From Alteraurantiacibacter buctensis (lineage in GTDB: Bacteria; Pseudomonadota; Alphaproteobacteria; Sphingomonadales; Sphingomonadaceae), in the NCBI RefSeq assembly GCF_009827655.1, contig NZ_WTYV01000001.1, forward strand, positions 682,001 through 746,000: a stretch of 64,000 bases of DNA, read 5' to 3'. Shown here one piece after another: positions 10,351-18,953 of the stretch. The number at the start of each line of letters is the position of its first letter. The first letter of the stretch is position 1. The notes under the pieces were generated by a model. The model worked only from the letters and a program-made list of their open reading frames with translations, had not been told where the DNA came from and made no database searches. The position numbers were made by a program, and so were the translations under genes.

Positions 10351-10426
10351 TGCATTTGGCCAATTACTGGCGGTTGCCAGAGATTGCGTCAGCAACTATG
10401 AAGCCAATGCAGGTTCAAAGGGGAAT

Positions 10427-11383
10427 ATGAAAATGCGAAAGATAGCGCTCTGCCTTGGCGTTGCGGCAACGGCCCTCGCGGCCCCCGCAATGGCCCGGGA
10501 TGGCCAGGGTTACTTCGGTGTCGATGTCGGTGCCGTTTTCCCGAACGAATATGATTCCACCGTCAATGGCATTTCGGATGCCGTGGTCACCAGCTCGGAA
10601 ACCGGCTGGGAACTGGGTGGCGTGCTGGGTTATGACTTCGGCGTGATCCGTACCGAGCTGGAAGGCTCGTACAAGGAGTTCAATCCGGACGAGATTTCGT
10701 CGCCGGTCGTCGGCCTGCCCGGTGGTGCCGTGGCTGCGCAGAACAACGTCCTGCGTCGCGGCACCTTCGTTGCTGACGGCGAGCATCGCCTGACCAGCGC
10801 TTTCGCCAACGCGCTGCTCGACTTCGGCGGCGATGACAGCATCGGTTTCTCGATCGGTGGTGGTTACGGCCACGTGTGGTTCAATGGCGAGAACGCCATC
10901 GCGTCCACCGGCCCGGGCTACTTCGACGATTCCGATCACACCTGGGCCTGGCAGGGCATTGCCGCTCTGCGCATCCCGGCGAGCGAAAACTTCGACGTCG
11001 GCCTGAAGTACCGTTACCTGAACACCAACGAGTTCGACATCGTTGACTCGCGTGGCCGGGCAACCAGCTTCGACCTGGCGACCCACTCGGCGCTGATCAG
11101 CCTGATCCTGAACTTCGGCGGTGCCGAAGCTCCGCCGCCGCCGCCGCCGCCGCCACCGCCGGAGCCGGAAATCGAGGTGCCGCTGACGAGCGAGGACCTG
11201 ACGGAAGTACCCGAGGTCGACGTGCCGCTTGACGCGGCAAGCACGGCCGCGGCCGATGCTGCCTTCGGGATCGATTTCCCCGATCTGTTCAACGCGCCCG
11301 CCGTGGACAACCAGGGGCTGGTGGACGATCCCGTCACCAGCGGCGGCGAAGGGTCCGAAGAGGAAGACGACAATGCAGGCTGA
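10427..11383 (+). CDS. Outer-membrane beta-barrel protein with polyproline/acidic tail
   Basis: A 318-aa exported protein: signal peptide MKMRKIALCLGVAATALAA ending at AMA. Residues about 25-230 alternate in the manner of an OmpA-like/porin-family barrel (GYFGVDVGAVFP, GVLGYDFGVIRTELEG, GLKYRYLNTNEFD, LISLILNFGG). A run of ten prolines follows, then a glutamate/aspartate-rich tail ending SEEEDDNAG. The peptidoglycan-binding OmpA domain that normally follows the proline linker is missing. Its last 11 bases overlap the start of the CHAT-protein gene, so the two are translationally coupled and probably work together. Exact function unknown. Confidence 0.8.
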   Translation: MKMRKIALCLGVAATALAAPAMARDGQGYFGVDVGAVFPNEYDSTVNGISDAVVTSSETGWELGGVLGYDFGVIRTELEGSYKEFNPDEISSPVVGLPGGAVAAQNNVLRRGTFVADGEHRLTSAFANALLDFGGDDSIGFSIGGGYGHVWFNGENAIASTGPGYFDDSDHTWAWQGIAALRIPASENFDVGLKYRYLNTNEFDIVDSRGRATSFDLATHSALISLILNFGGAEAPPPPPPPPPPEPEIEVPLTSEDLTEVPEVDVPLDAASTAAADAAFGIDFPDLFNAPAVDNQGLVDDPVTSGGEGSEEEDDNAG

Positions 11384-14300
11384 TCGCCCTCGCCGCGCCA
11401 CCATGTTTGGCCGCCTGGCTGCCGGCCTGCTGGCCGTGCTGGCCCCCCTGGCCCTGCCTCAGCAGGCGGCATCACAGAGCGTGGGCCTGCGCGATTCGGT
11501 GCCTATCGGCAGCAACGGCCTTTGCGAGGCACAGATCCAGACCCCGCGCCCGGGACAGGGCCTGTTCGACCGCTCCTACCAGGTCGTCTGCCGCGATGCG
11601 GCGTCCGCCGTAGGCTCGCTGCAGGTGCTGGGCAGCGGCAGCTTCGAGGCCGCCCTGGCCCAGGCGACCGGGGCCGATGCCCAGTGCCGCGATGGAGATA
11701 GCGCCAGCCTGCCCCAGGGCCTCAGCGAAGCGCGCAGCCTGGTCTGCACCCGCCCGGGCAACCCGGTGGAGCGGCTGGTGCTGGTGGGCCGCAGCGGCGG
11801 GCGGATCTATGCCGCCAGCGGCCTTGCCGTCTATCGTGATGCCCTGCGGCTGGGGCTGACCACTCTGGCCACCGACCGGCAGGTGGCCGGCACGGTGGAG
11901 GTGCCGCTGACCCAGGCAGCCGATCCGCAGGCCTTTGCCCGCGCCCAGGCCGAGGCCATTTCAGAGCAGACCGCGCTGGACGAGGCCTATCGCCGGTCCA
12001 ACGCGGGCAACTTTGCCGAGGCGGCGGAATTCTTCACCGTCTCCGCCAGCACGCTGACCGGGCGCAGCGCCACCGAAGCGCAGTTGAACGCCGCCCTGCA
12101 GCAATCGAACCTCGGCAATTTCACGCAAGCCCGCCAGCTCTTTGCCGAGGCTGCCCCCGGCACGCGGACCGATCCCGTGCTGGCCCGCCTGGCGCGCAAC
12201 TATGCCGCGATCGATGCGCTCAACCGCGCCAGCCCCGCCGGCGCGCTGCTGGCGCTGGATACGCCGCTGCCCGAACTGAGCGACAGCGTGGAAGCCAGCC
12301 TGCAATTGCAGATCGACAATGCCCTGTCCGAGCGGCTGGCCGCCGAGAGCGGCGGGGCCCAAGTGGGCGGGCGGCTGACCGTGGCCGAGCGCATCGCGCT
12401 GCTGGATGCCCAGGGCACCTACCTGCGCGCCTCGGCCCTGCGCCGCCAGGGCGACACGGCCAGCGCCGATGCCGCGCTGCGCCAGGCCTATGGTTCGATC
12501 CTGGCGGTGCGCGAGGGGCGCGTGGTGTCCATGCTGTGGCTGCGCGCGCAGATCCTGGGCGAACTGGCCGACCAGGCCGAGAGCCGGGGCAATATCGCCG
12601 AAGCCGAGGCCCTGCACGGCGAAGCTGGGGCCATGGTGGAGCGGACCTATCCCGCCTCCCCCGCCCTCGTCACCGCGCGCGGGCAACTGGCCGGGCTCTA
12701 TGCCCGCACCGGCCGCACGGCGGAGGCCACGGCGCTCTACCGCACCATGGTGGCCGACAGCGAGGGCACCCCGCCCGCCAGCACCCGGCGCCTGTTCGCG
12801 CCCTATTTCCGCCTGCTGGCAGAGCAGGGCACGCAAGCGGCGGCAGCTGACCTGTTCCTGGCCAGCCAGCTTCTCCAGCGGCCCGGCCTGGCGCAGACCC
12901 AGGCCGTGCTGGCGCGCGAGCTATCCGCCGGCAGCGACGAGGCGGCGCAACTGTTCCGCCAGTCGATCAACCTGACCCGCGCGGTTGAAGTGCTGCGCGG
13001 CGAGCAGGCCCAGGCCGCCGACCGGGCCGCGCAGGGCGTGCAAGGGGCCGCGACGCTGCTGGCCGAGAAGACCACCGCGCTGGAGCAGTTGCGCCAGCGG
13101 CAGCTCGAAGTGCAGCAGGCCCTGGCCGCCTATCCCCGCTACCGCGCGGTCAGCGATCCGGCCATGACGCTGGCCAGCCTGCAGCAGGCGCTGCGACCGG
13201 GCGAGGCCTACCTGAAAGTGGTGATGCTGGACGAGTCCGCCTATGCCCTGATGGCCAGCCCCGATGGGGCGCAGGCCTGGCGCCTGTCCGTCCGCCCGGC
13301 GGAGATCACCGCGATGGTCGCCACCCTGCGGGATTCGATCGCGGTTGAGGAAGGCGGCCAGACGATCACCTATCCGTTCGAGATCGCCACCGCGCGCAAC
13401 CTGGCCAAGGCGCTGTTCGGCCCCGCGCTGGATCGGCTGGGTGACGTGCGCCACCTGGTGTTCGAGCCCGATGGCGCCCTCCTCAGCCTGCCGGCCAACC
13501 TGCTGGTAATGGATGACGCCAGCGTCGATCGCTACCTGGCCCGCATCGCGGACCCGGAAGCCGACCCTTATGACTTCCGCGGCACGGCCTGGCTGGGCCG
13601 GGCGATGGAGGTAACCACCGCCGTCTCCCCCGCCGCCTTCGCCTCGGTGCGGCAGGCCCGCGCCTCCGATGCCCGCGGCGAGTACCTGGGGCTGGGCCAG
13701 AACCTGCCCCTGGTACCGGGAAGCACCGCCGCACAGGTTGCGGGAACGCGCGGCGGCGCAGCCGGACCGGATGCGGCCCGCTGCACCTGGGGCAGCGGCA
13801 CCTGGAACAACCCGATCTCCGCTGCCGAGCTGCGCACGGCCAGTTCGCTGCTGGGTGGTGACAGCCGGAGCGTGGAAGTGCTGACCGGCGGCGAGTTCAC
13901 CGACAGCCGCCTGAAGGCGATGGACAATCTCGACGAGTTCCGCATCCTCCACTTCGCCACTCACGGGCTGGTCACCGCGCCGCAACCCGGCTGCCCGCCG
14001 CGCCCCGCGCTGCTGACCAGCTTTGGCGACCAGGATTCGGATGGCCTGCTGACCTTCGGCGAGATCTTCGACCTGTCGCTGGATGCCGATCTCGTCATCC
14101 TCTCGGCCTGCAACACCGCCAGCACCGGGGGCCTTGCGGCCAGCCGCGAGGCGGGCGTGACCAGCGGCGGCGACTTCGCGCTGGACGGGCTGGTGCGTGC
14201 CTTCGTGGGCGCGGGCGGGCGCACCGTGGTCGCCAGCCACTGGCCGGTGCCAGATGACTACAACGCCACCGGCCGCCTGATCGCCGGCTTCTTCCAGGCC

Positions 14301-14435
14301 CAGCCCGGCGTGGCCATCGGCGAGGCGCTGCGCCAGGCGCAACTGGCGCTGATGAACGATGCGGAAACCTCGCACCCGTTCTACTGGTCGGCCTTCGCCG
14401 TGGTGGGTGACGGCGCGGCCGCCCTGCGCCGGTAA
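11373..14435 (+). CDS. Exported TPR-containing CHAT-domain (caspase-like) protein
   Basis: A 1020-aa protein with a probable signal sequence (hydrophobic stretch AAGLLAVLAPLAL, then QQAASQS). An N-terminal unknown region comes first, an alanine-rich helical repeat region consistent with TPRs fills about residues 190-540, and a CHAT domain occupies the last ~300 residues. The CHAT catalytic dyad is intact: His864 in HFATHG and Cys913 in SACNTAS. CHAT domains are clan CD cysteine peptidases related to separase and caspases. Start ATG 11373 follows GAGGAAG; ATG 11403 is possible. The overlap with the upstream barrel gene suggests a paired envelope system. Substrate unknown. Confidence 0.88.
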   Translation: MQADRPRRATMFGRLAAGLLAVLAPLALPQQAASQSVGLRDSVPIGSNGLCEAQIQTPRPGQGLFDRSYQVVCRDAASAVGSLQVLGSGSFEAALAQATGADAQCRDGDSASLPQGLSEARSLVCTRPGNPVERLVLVGRSGGRIYAASGLAVYRDALRLGLTTLATDRQVAGTVEVPLTQAADPQAFARAQAEAISEQTALDEAYRRSNAGNFAEAAEFFTVSASTLTGRSATEAQLNAALQQSNLGNFTQARQLFAEAAPGTRTDPVLARLARNYAAIDALNRASPAGALLALDTPLPELSDSVEASLQLQIDNALSERLAAESGGAQVGGRLTVAERIALLDAQGTYLRASALRRQGDTASADAALRQAYGSILAVREGRVVSMLWLRAQILGELADQAESRGNIAEAEALHGEAGAMVERTYPASPALVTARGQLAGLYARTGRTAEATALYRTMVADSEGTPPASTRRLFAPYFRLLAEQGTQAAAADLFLASQLLQRPGLAQTQAVLARELSAGSDEAAQLFRQSINLTRAVEVLRGEQAQAADRAAQGVQGAATLLAEKTTALEQLRQRQLEVQQALAAYPRYRAVSDPAMTLASLQQALRPGEAYLKVVMLDESAYALMASPDGAQAWRLSVRPAEITAMVATLRDSIAVEEGGQTITYPFEIATARNLAKALFGPALDRLGDVRHLVFEPDGALLSLPANLLVMDDASVDRYLARIADPEADPYDFRGTAWLGRAMEVTTAVSPAAFASVRQARASDARGEYLGLGQNLPLVPGSTAAQVAGTRGGAAGPDAARCTWGSGTWNNPISAAELRTASSLLGGDSRSVEVLTGGEFTDSRLKAMDNLDEFRILHFATHGLVTAPQPGCPPRPALLTSFGDQDSDGLLTFGEIFDLSLDADLVILSACNTASTGGLAASREAGVTSGGDFALDGLVRAFVGAGGRTVVASHWPVPDDYNATGRLIAGFFQAQPGVAIGEALRQAQLALMNDAETSHPFYWSAFAVVGDGAAALRR

Positions 14436-14516
14436 CATGGCCCTCTGAAAGGGTTGAGATTGCGCTCAAGACAGGCTTGCCGTTTGCAGGCCGCCCTGGG
14501 TGCAATATCGCCCCAT

Positions 14517-16631
14517 TCAGCGCCCCCAGTCCTCGTTCGCCCGGGCAATCAGGTACGCATGGATGGCGTTCACATCCTCCTCGCTGACGATGTCGGCGAA
14601 GCTGGCCATGCCCTTGTCCAGGTAGAGCCCCTCGCGCACGATGCGGTTGAACAGGCCGTGGGTTTCGGCGGTCATGTGGCGCAGGTCCTTGACCCCGCCG
14701 ATGGCGTTCTGCCCGTGGCACACGGCGCAGGCCTGGCCGAACAGCTCGCGCCCGCGCGCAACCTGTGCCTCGCTCGCGCGCAAGGGCGGCGGCTCGGGCG
14801 GGGCACTGGCCTGCGGCGGCAACGGAGGCAACTGCCCGGTGCCGCCCAGGCGGAAGACCAGCAGGCGTGCCGGGGCGCGCGGCATCTCGATCCCCGCCCC
14901 GCGCTCGATCTGCGCCGCCCCGCCGCCCCAGCCGGCGTTGATGGCGATGTACTGCACGCCGTCCAGCTCATAGGTGATTGCGCCCGCCACCGGGGCGCTC
15001 TGCGTGGGGTATTCCCACAACTGCTGCCCGGTGCGCGCGTTGAAGGCGGCAAAGGTCTGCCGCGTGGTGCCTTCGAATACCAGGTCGCTGGCGGTCACCA
15101 TCACCCCGCCGTTGCCGTGGCGGGGCAGCGGCACCTGCCAGGCGATCTCGTTGTTCACCGGGTCCCAGGCGGTGAGATAGGCCCGCTCGAGCTCGTTGGC
15201 GTCTGCCAGCAGTTGCGCGGCGTGCGGGTTGCCGAACCCGGCCCAGCCGCTGTTGCTGCGCATCGGCTGTGGTTGCCAGTCCCGCTGCAGGCCATAGACG
15301 AAGGCGCTCTGGTAAGCAGGGAAATAGGCCAGGCCCGTGCGGGGCGAGAAGGCCATGGGGAACCAGTTGTGCGCGCCGCCGGGCCCCGGGGCGACCATGC
15401 GCTGGTCCTCGCCATAGCGCACGATGTCGGCCGTGATCGGCCGGCCATCGGCCTCGAACCCCAGGTTCCAGTTCTGGAACACGTGTGCGCCGGCGTGGAT
15501 GAACTCGCCCGTGGCCCGGTCCAGCACATAGAAGAAGCCGTTCTTGGGGGCCTGCATCAGCACCTGCCGGATGCGCCCGCCGATCTGGAGGTCGGCCTGG
15601 ATCATGGACTGGGTGCAGGTCCAGTCCCACTCCTCGCCGGGGTTCATCTGGTAGTGCCAGCGGTATGCGCCGGTGGTGGCATCCAGCGCCACGATCGAGC
15701 AGACGAACAGGTTGTCGCCCTGGTTATTGGACCGATAGAACCGGGCGTGGGGCACGGCATTGCCGGTGCCGACATAGACCAGGTTCAGCGCCGGATCATA
15801 GGCGATCGCATCCCACGGGTTGGCCCCGCCGCCCAGTTCGCGCCACAGCCCCTCGTCGCTCCAGGTGGCGCGCATCATGGCGTTGACGCCGTCCGATGCC
15901 ACGCCGTCGGGCCGGTCTTCCGGGTTGGGGGTGAGGTAGAACTTCCATTCCTCCGCCCCGGTTTCCACGTTGTAGGCCGAGACGAAGCCGCGCACGCCCA
16001 AGTCGCCGCCGCTCTGGCCCACCACCACCTTGTCGCCGAACACGCGCGGCGCGCCGGTGATGGAATAGGCATAACGGCTGCCATGCTCGAAGGTGCGCGT
16101 GGTCCAGACCGGCTGGCCGGTGCGGCGGTCTAGCGCGATCAGCCGCCCGTCCAGCGTTGCGATGATCACCTTGTCGCCGCTCATCGCCAGGCCCCGGCTG
16201 ACCGGTTCGCAGCAGGCCAGCCGCCCGTATTCACGCGGCGTCTGCGGGTCATAGGTCCACATCACCGCACCGGTGCGCGCGTCATAGGCGGTGGTGATAT
16301 TCCACGAGAGCGTGTTGTAGAGCACGCCATCGGCATAAAGCGGCGTTGCCTCCACCCCGCGATAGGTGTCCAGGTCCGCATACCAGGCCAGGCCAAGCTG
16401 GCCCACGTTCTGCCGGTTCACCTGGGTCAGCGGGCTATAGCGCTGGGCGGTATAGTCGCGCCCGTCGCTGGGCCAATCGCCAGGCGCGGGGTTGGCCAGT
16501 GGATCCGCCGCGCGGGCCGGTGTTGCAGCAGCGATCGGTGCCTGCGCCGTGGCCGCACAGCCCGCAAGCACCAGTGCCAGTACGGTCACCGTGGAACACA
16601 GAACGGCACGCATGTTGCTGTGACCTTTCAT
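14517..16631 (-). CDS. PQQ-dependent quinohaemoprotein alcohol dehydrogenase, lipoprotein
   Basis: A 704-aa periplasmic dehydrogenase oxidising alcohols or sugar alcohols with PQQ and passing electrons to a C-terminal cytochrome c. An eight-bladed propeller fills about residues 50-570 (tryptophan-docking repeats such as GQLGLAWYADL). Vicinal cysteines C140-C141 (LACCEP) match the disulfide under PQQ. A proline-rich linker leads to CAVCH (C635, C638, H639). The signal peptide ends in LAGC (Cys25), a lipobox. The start is ATG 16631 after AAGGG; ATG 16613 is possible. It lies downstream of the SnoaL/lactonase operon, 134 bases away. Substrate unknown. Confidence 0.9.
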   Translation of the reverse strand: MKGHSNMRAVLCSTVTVLALVLAGCAATAQAPIAAATPARAADPLANPAPGDWPSDGRDYTAQRYSPLTQVNRQNVGQLGLAWYADLDTYRGVEATPLYADGVLYNTLSWNITTAYDARTGAVMWTYDPQTPREYGRLACCEPVSRGLAMSGDKVIIATLDGRLIALDRRTGQPVWTTRTFEHGSRYAYSITGAPRVFGDKVVVGQSGGDLGVRGFVSAYNVETGAEEWKFYLTPNPEDRPDGVASDGVNAMMRATWSDEGLWRELGGGANPWDAIAYDPALNLVYVGTGNAVPHARFYRSNNQGDNLFVCSIVALDATTGAYRWHYQMNPGEEWDWTCTQSMIQADLQIGGRIRQVLMQAPKNGFFYVLDRATGEFIHAGAHVFQNWNLGFEADGRPITADIVRYGEDQRMVAPGPGGAHNWFPMAFSPRTGLAYFPAYQSAFVYGLQRDWQPQPMRSNSGWAGFGNPHAAQLLADANELERAYLTAWDPVNNEIAWQVPLPRHGNGGVMVTASDLVFEGTTRQTFAAFNARTGQQLWEYPTQSAPVAGAITYELDGVQYIAINAGWGGGAAQIERGAGIEMPRAPARLLVFRLGGTGQLPPLPPQASAPPEPPPLRASEAQVARGRELFGQACAVCHGQNAIGGVKDLRHMTAETHGLFNRIVREGLYLDKGMASFADIVSEEDVNAIHAYLIARANEDWGR

Positions 16632-16765
16632 CTAATACCCTTAACCCTCAATCTGTTACGCCGGATCTGCCCGACCGTGTGTGTGACCTTTCGCGGGGCC
16701 CGTGTTCCATGACCCTGCCCGGCGACGTGATAGTCCTGCTCGCAACCGCCGGGTGTAGAAAAGCC

Positions 16766-17551
16766 CTATTCCTGCGGCGGCAAGGCGATGGCTTGCGTAC
16801 CGTCCGCCTGCCGCCCCACCCCCAGCGCCTCCATCTGCGCCGCCGTGCCGGGCGGCGCGTGATAGGCGCCCACCGTGCCCACATCGGGCCGGAAAGGCTC
16901 GCCGGTTACCGGGTTGGGATAGTGGAACGGGGCGATGTAATAGGCCGGATAGGTCAGGTAGACCGTGCTGGGCGGCAGGTCCGGCGGCGGGTTGAACTTG
17001 TCGGGCCAGGTGTTGTTGAGCGCGTTCTCCCCCCAGCCCTGCCAGTTGGTGTACATGGTGAAGGGGCCGGTCAGCCGCTTGATGCGCCACACCCCGTCCG
17101 CGCCCTTCTCGAACTCGTCCTCGTAAAGGGGCAGGCCCCAGCCGCCGTTGCTCATCACGAAGGCGCGGCCGCGCAGCCAGCCGGTTTCGCCATCGGGGCT
17201 GGTGTTGACCACGGTCTGGAACTGCATGTGGTTGGCCAGCACGCCGGGATTGGCCCCGTCCGGGCCGAAAGCGGTCTGCATGTATTCCAGCACGCGATCC
17301 CGCCCGACGAAGATGCCCTTGCCGCCGATTTCCAGCGTGGCATCCTCGGCAAACAGGTTGGCAAGATGGGTCCACTGGCCCTTGTCGACGAAGTAGCCAT
17401 AGGCGCGCTGGAGCCGCTCGATCTGGTTCAGGTCTTCCAGCCAGGTAATGCGGGCGTCTAGGGCGTCCAGCGTCCCGTCCACGCCGGTATCCTGCGCGGC
17501 GGCGGGAACGGCTGCGGCAAGTGCCAGACAAGCGAGGATTATCGAACGCAT
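16766..17551 (-). CDS. Secreted SnoaL/NTF2-like protein (third of three)
   Basis: A 261-aa exported protein: signal peptide MRSIILACLALAAAVPAAAQ, then an NTF2-like (SnoaL) alpha+beta barrel. It carries WLEDLNQIERLQRAYGY, the DKGQWTHLANLFAEDA helix, FVGRDRVLEYM and a C-terminal PVTGEPFRPD motif shared with the two upstream paralogues. I chose ATG 17551, which has GGGAGG eight bases upstream; a GTG at 17557 overlaps the upstream stop. It has an extra 30-residue tail beyond its paralogues. SnoaL folds include cyclases, isomerases, dehydratases and lyases, so no reaction can be assigned. Confidence 0.85.
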   Translation of the reverse strand: MRSIILACLALAAAVPAAAQDTGVDGTLDALDARITWLEDLNQIERLQRAYGYFVDKGQWTHLANLFAEDATLEIGGKGIFVGRDRVLEYMQTAFGPDGANPGVLANHMQFQTVVNTSPDGETGWLRGRAFVMSNGGWGLPLYEDEFEKGADGVWRIKRLTGPFTMYTNWQGWGENALNNTWPDKFNPPPDLPPSTVYLTYPAYYIAPFHYPNPVTGEPFRPDVGTVGAYHAPPGTAAQMEALGVGRQADGTQAIALPPQE

Positions 17552-17553
17552 CG

Positions 17554-18261
17554 TCACTCCCTCCCCGCAATATCGTCGCGCGGCTGCACCAGCTCGATCG
17601 GCTGGCCGGTTACCGGGTGCGGATAACTGAACGGCGGAATGTATTGCGCCGGATAGCTGCGATAGACCTCAGTCGGTGGCTCGTCCGGCGGGAACAGGGC
17701 GCTGGGGCCTTCCATCTGCGTGGCGCTGCGCATCCAGCCAAGATCGTAATCGGTCTGCGCCATCGGATAGAAGTGCAGGCTGGATATCAGCCACGTGGCC
17801 CCTTCCTTCACATACCGGTTCTCGTAGACCCCCACGCCCCACTGGCCGTTCACGCCTGGCTCGGCCAGCATGACCATGCCCTGCCAGCGCGCCGTGGCGG
17901 TCTGCCCGTCAGGCGCGACGGTAATGATCGCCTGCAACTGCATGTGGTTGTTGAGGCGGCCGGGCGAGAGGCCTTCCGGGCCGAACAGCAGCAAGGCGCG
18001 CCGGATCCGCTCACGCCCGATATAGACGCCGCGCTGGCCATATTCGAACCGCCCGTTGCGGCTGAACAACGCCGCCACCTGGGTCCACAGGCCCTTGTCG
18101 AAGTAATAGCCATAGGTGGCCTGGAGCAGTTCGATCTGGTCCTGGTCCTCCAGCCGCTCCACCCGCTCGCGCATCTGGGCGAGACGCTGCTCGGGCGTGG
18201 CGCTCTGGGCGAAGGCAGGTTGGGCCAGCGCCAGCGCGATCAGGGCAAGGAGGCGCTTCAC
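17554..18261 (-). CDS. Secreted SnoaL/NTF2-like protein (second of three)
   Basis: A 235-aa exported protein with signal peptide MKRLLALIALALAQPAFAQ and an NTF2-like domain (RLEDQDQIELLQATYGYYF, DKGLWTQVAALFSRNG, GVYIGRERIRRALL). The end PFSYPHPVTGQP is the family's conserved C-terminal motif. It starts at GTG 18261 inside the upstream stop (GTGA, 4-base overlap) after GGGGAGGG. All three paralogues lie head to tail with coupled starts, which suggests subunits or sequential enzymes acting together in the periplasm. Confidence 0.85.
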   Translation of the reverse strand: MKRLLALIALALAQPAFAQSATPEQRLAQMRERVERLEDQDQIELLQATYGYYFDKGLWTQVAALFSRNGRFEYGQRGVYIGRERIRRALLLFGPEGLSPGRLNNHMQLQAIITVAPDGQTATARWQGMVMLAEPGVNGQWGVGVYENRYVKEGATWLISSLHFYPMAQTDYDLGWMRSATQMEGPSALFPPDEPPTEVYRSYPAQYIPPFSYPHPVTGQPIELVQPRDDIAGRE

Positions 18262-18953
18262 TGTACCGCCCTCCCCGTAACCGGATGGGGCGCGCTGAAC
18301 GGCGGCACCTGCACGGCGGGAAACGGCGCGGGGGCGGCGGTAAAGGGCCGGTCCGGCGGGAAATCGACGCTCGCCTGGCTGCGCGCCAGCCCCTCGCCTT
18401 CATCCAGCCGCGCCCACCCTTGGGCATAGGGGGCGACGAAGTTCACGTAGAGGTGCAGCGAGTTGATCTTCCATACCCCGCCCTCGCGAACATAGGTGTT
18501 CTCGTAGATCCCGTCGCGCCATTCGGCGTGGCTGCGATACTGCCCCAGCATCCCCAGGTCGCGCCAGCGGGCCGTGGCGCTCATGGCATCATCCGCCACC
18601 ACGATGGCCGGTTGCAGCGTGACCCATTCGTTGAGCTGGCCGTAGACCAGCCCCTCCTGGCCGCCATGCAGCCGGCGCAGGTATTCCTCGATCCGCTGCG
18701 GCCCCTGGTAGACCCCGTCGGCCCCGATCTCGATCGTGCCATCGGCAGCGAACAGCGTGGCGGCATCGGCCCACAGCCCGCGATCAACATAGAAGCCGAA
18801 GGCGCGCTGCAGGTTGCGGATCGCGCGGCTGCCTTCCAGCACCTCCACCCGGCGGGTGAGCGCGGCCGCCTCGGCCCGGACCTGCGTCTCGCTCATCTGC
18901 GCCACGGCGGGCACGGGCACGGTGAAGAGAATTGCAGCAAGCAGCAGGCGCAT
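18258..18953 (-). CDS. Secreted SnoaL/NTF2-like protein (first of three)
   Basis: A 231-aa exported protein (signal peptide MRLLLAAILFTVPVPAVAQ) with an NTF2-like fold: RVEVLEGSRAIRNLQRAFG, VDRGLWADAATLFAADG, GVYQGPQRIEEYL. The C-terminal PFSAPHPVTGRAVQ matches the motif of the next two genes. ATG 18953 overlaps the lactonase stop by one base (TGATG); an in-frame GTG at 18956 is also possible. Divergence among the three copies is large enough that this is an old duplication. Confidence 0.85.
   Translation of the reverse strand: MRLLLAAILFTVPVPAVAQMSETQVRAEAAALTRRVEVLEGSRAIRNLQRAFGFYVDRGLWADAATLFAADGTIEIGADGVYQGPQRIEEYLRRLHGGQEGLVYGQLNEWVTLQPAIVVADDAMSATARWRDLGMLGQYRSHAEWRDGIYENTYVREGGVWKINSLHLYVNFVAPYAQGWARLDEGEGLARSQASVDFPPDRPFTAAPAPFPAVQVPPFSAPHPVTGRAVQ

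Noticed and set aside
11133-11160. The CCG repeat as a microsatellite or phase-variable tract
   Set aside because: It encodes the in-frame polyproline linker of the barrel protein; changes in repeat number would stay in frame, so it is a protein feature rather than a switch.
14454-16133. A 559-codon plus-strand frame
   Set aside because: Antisense to the PQQ dehydrogenase, which has a lipobox, vicinal cysteines and CxxCH; no family features on the plus strand.
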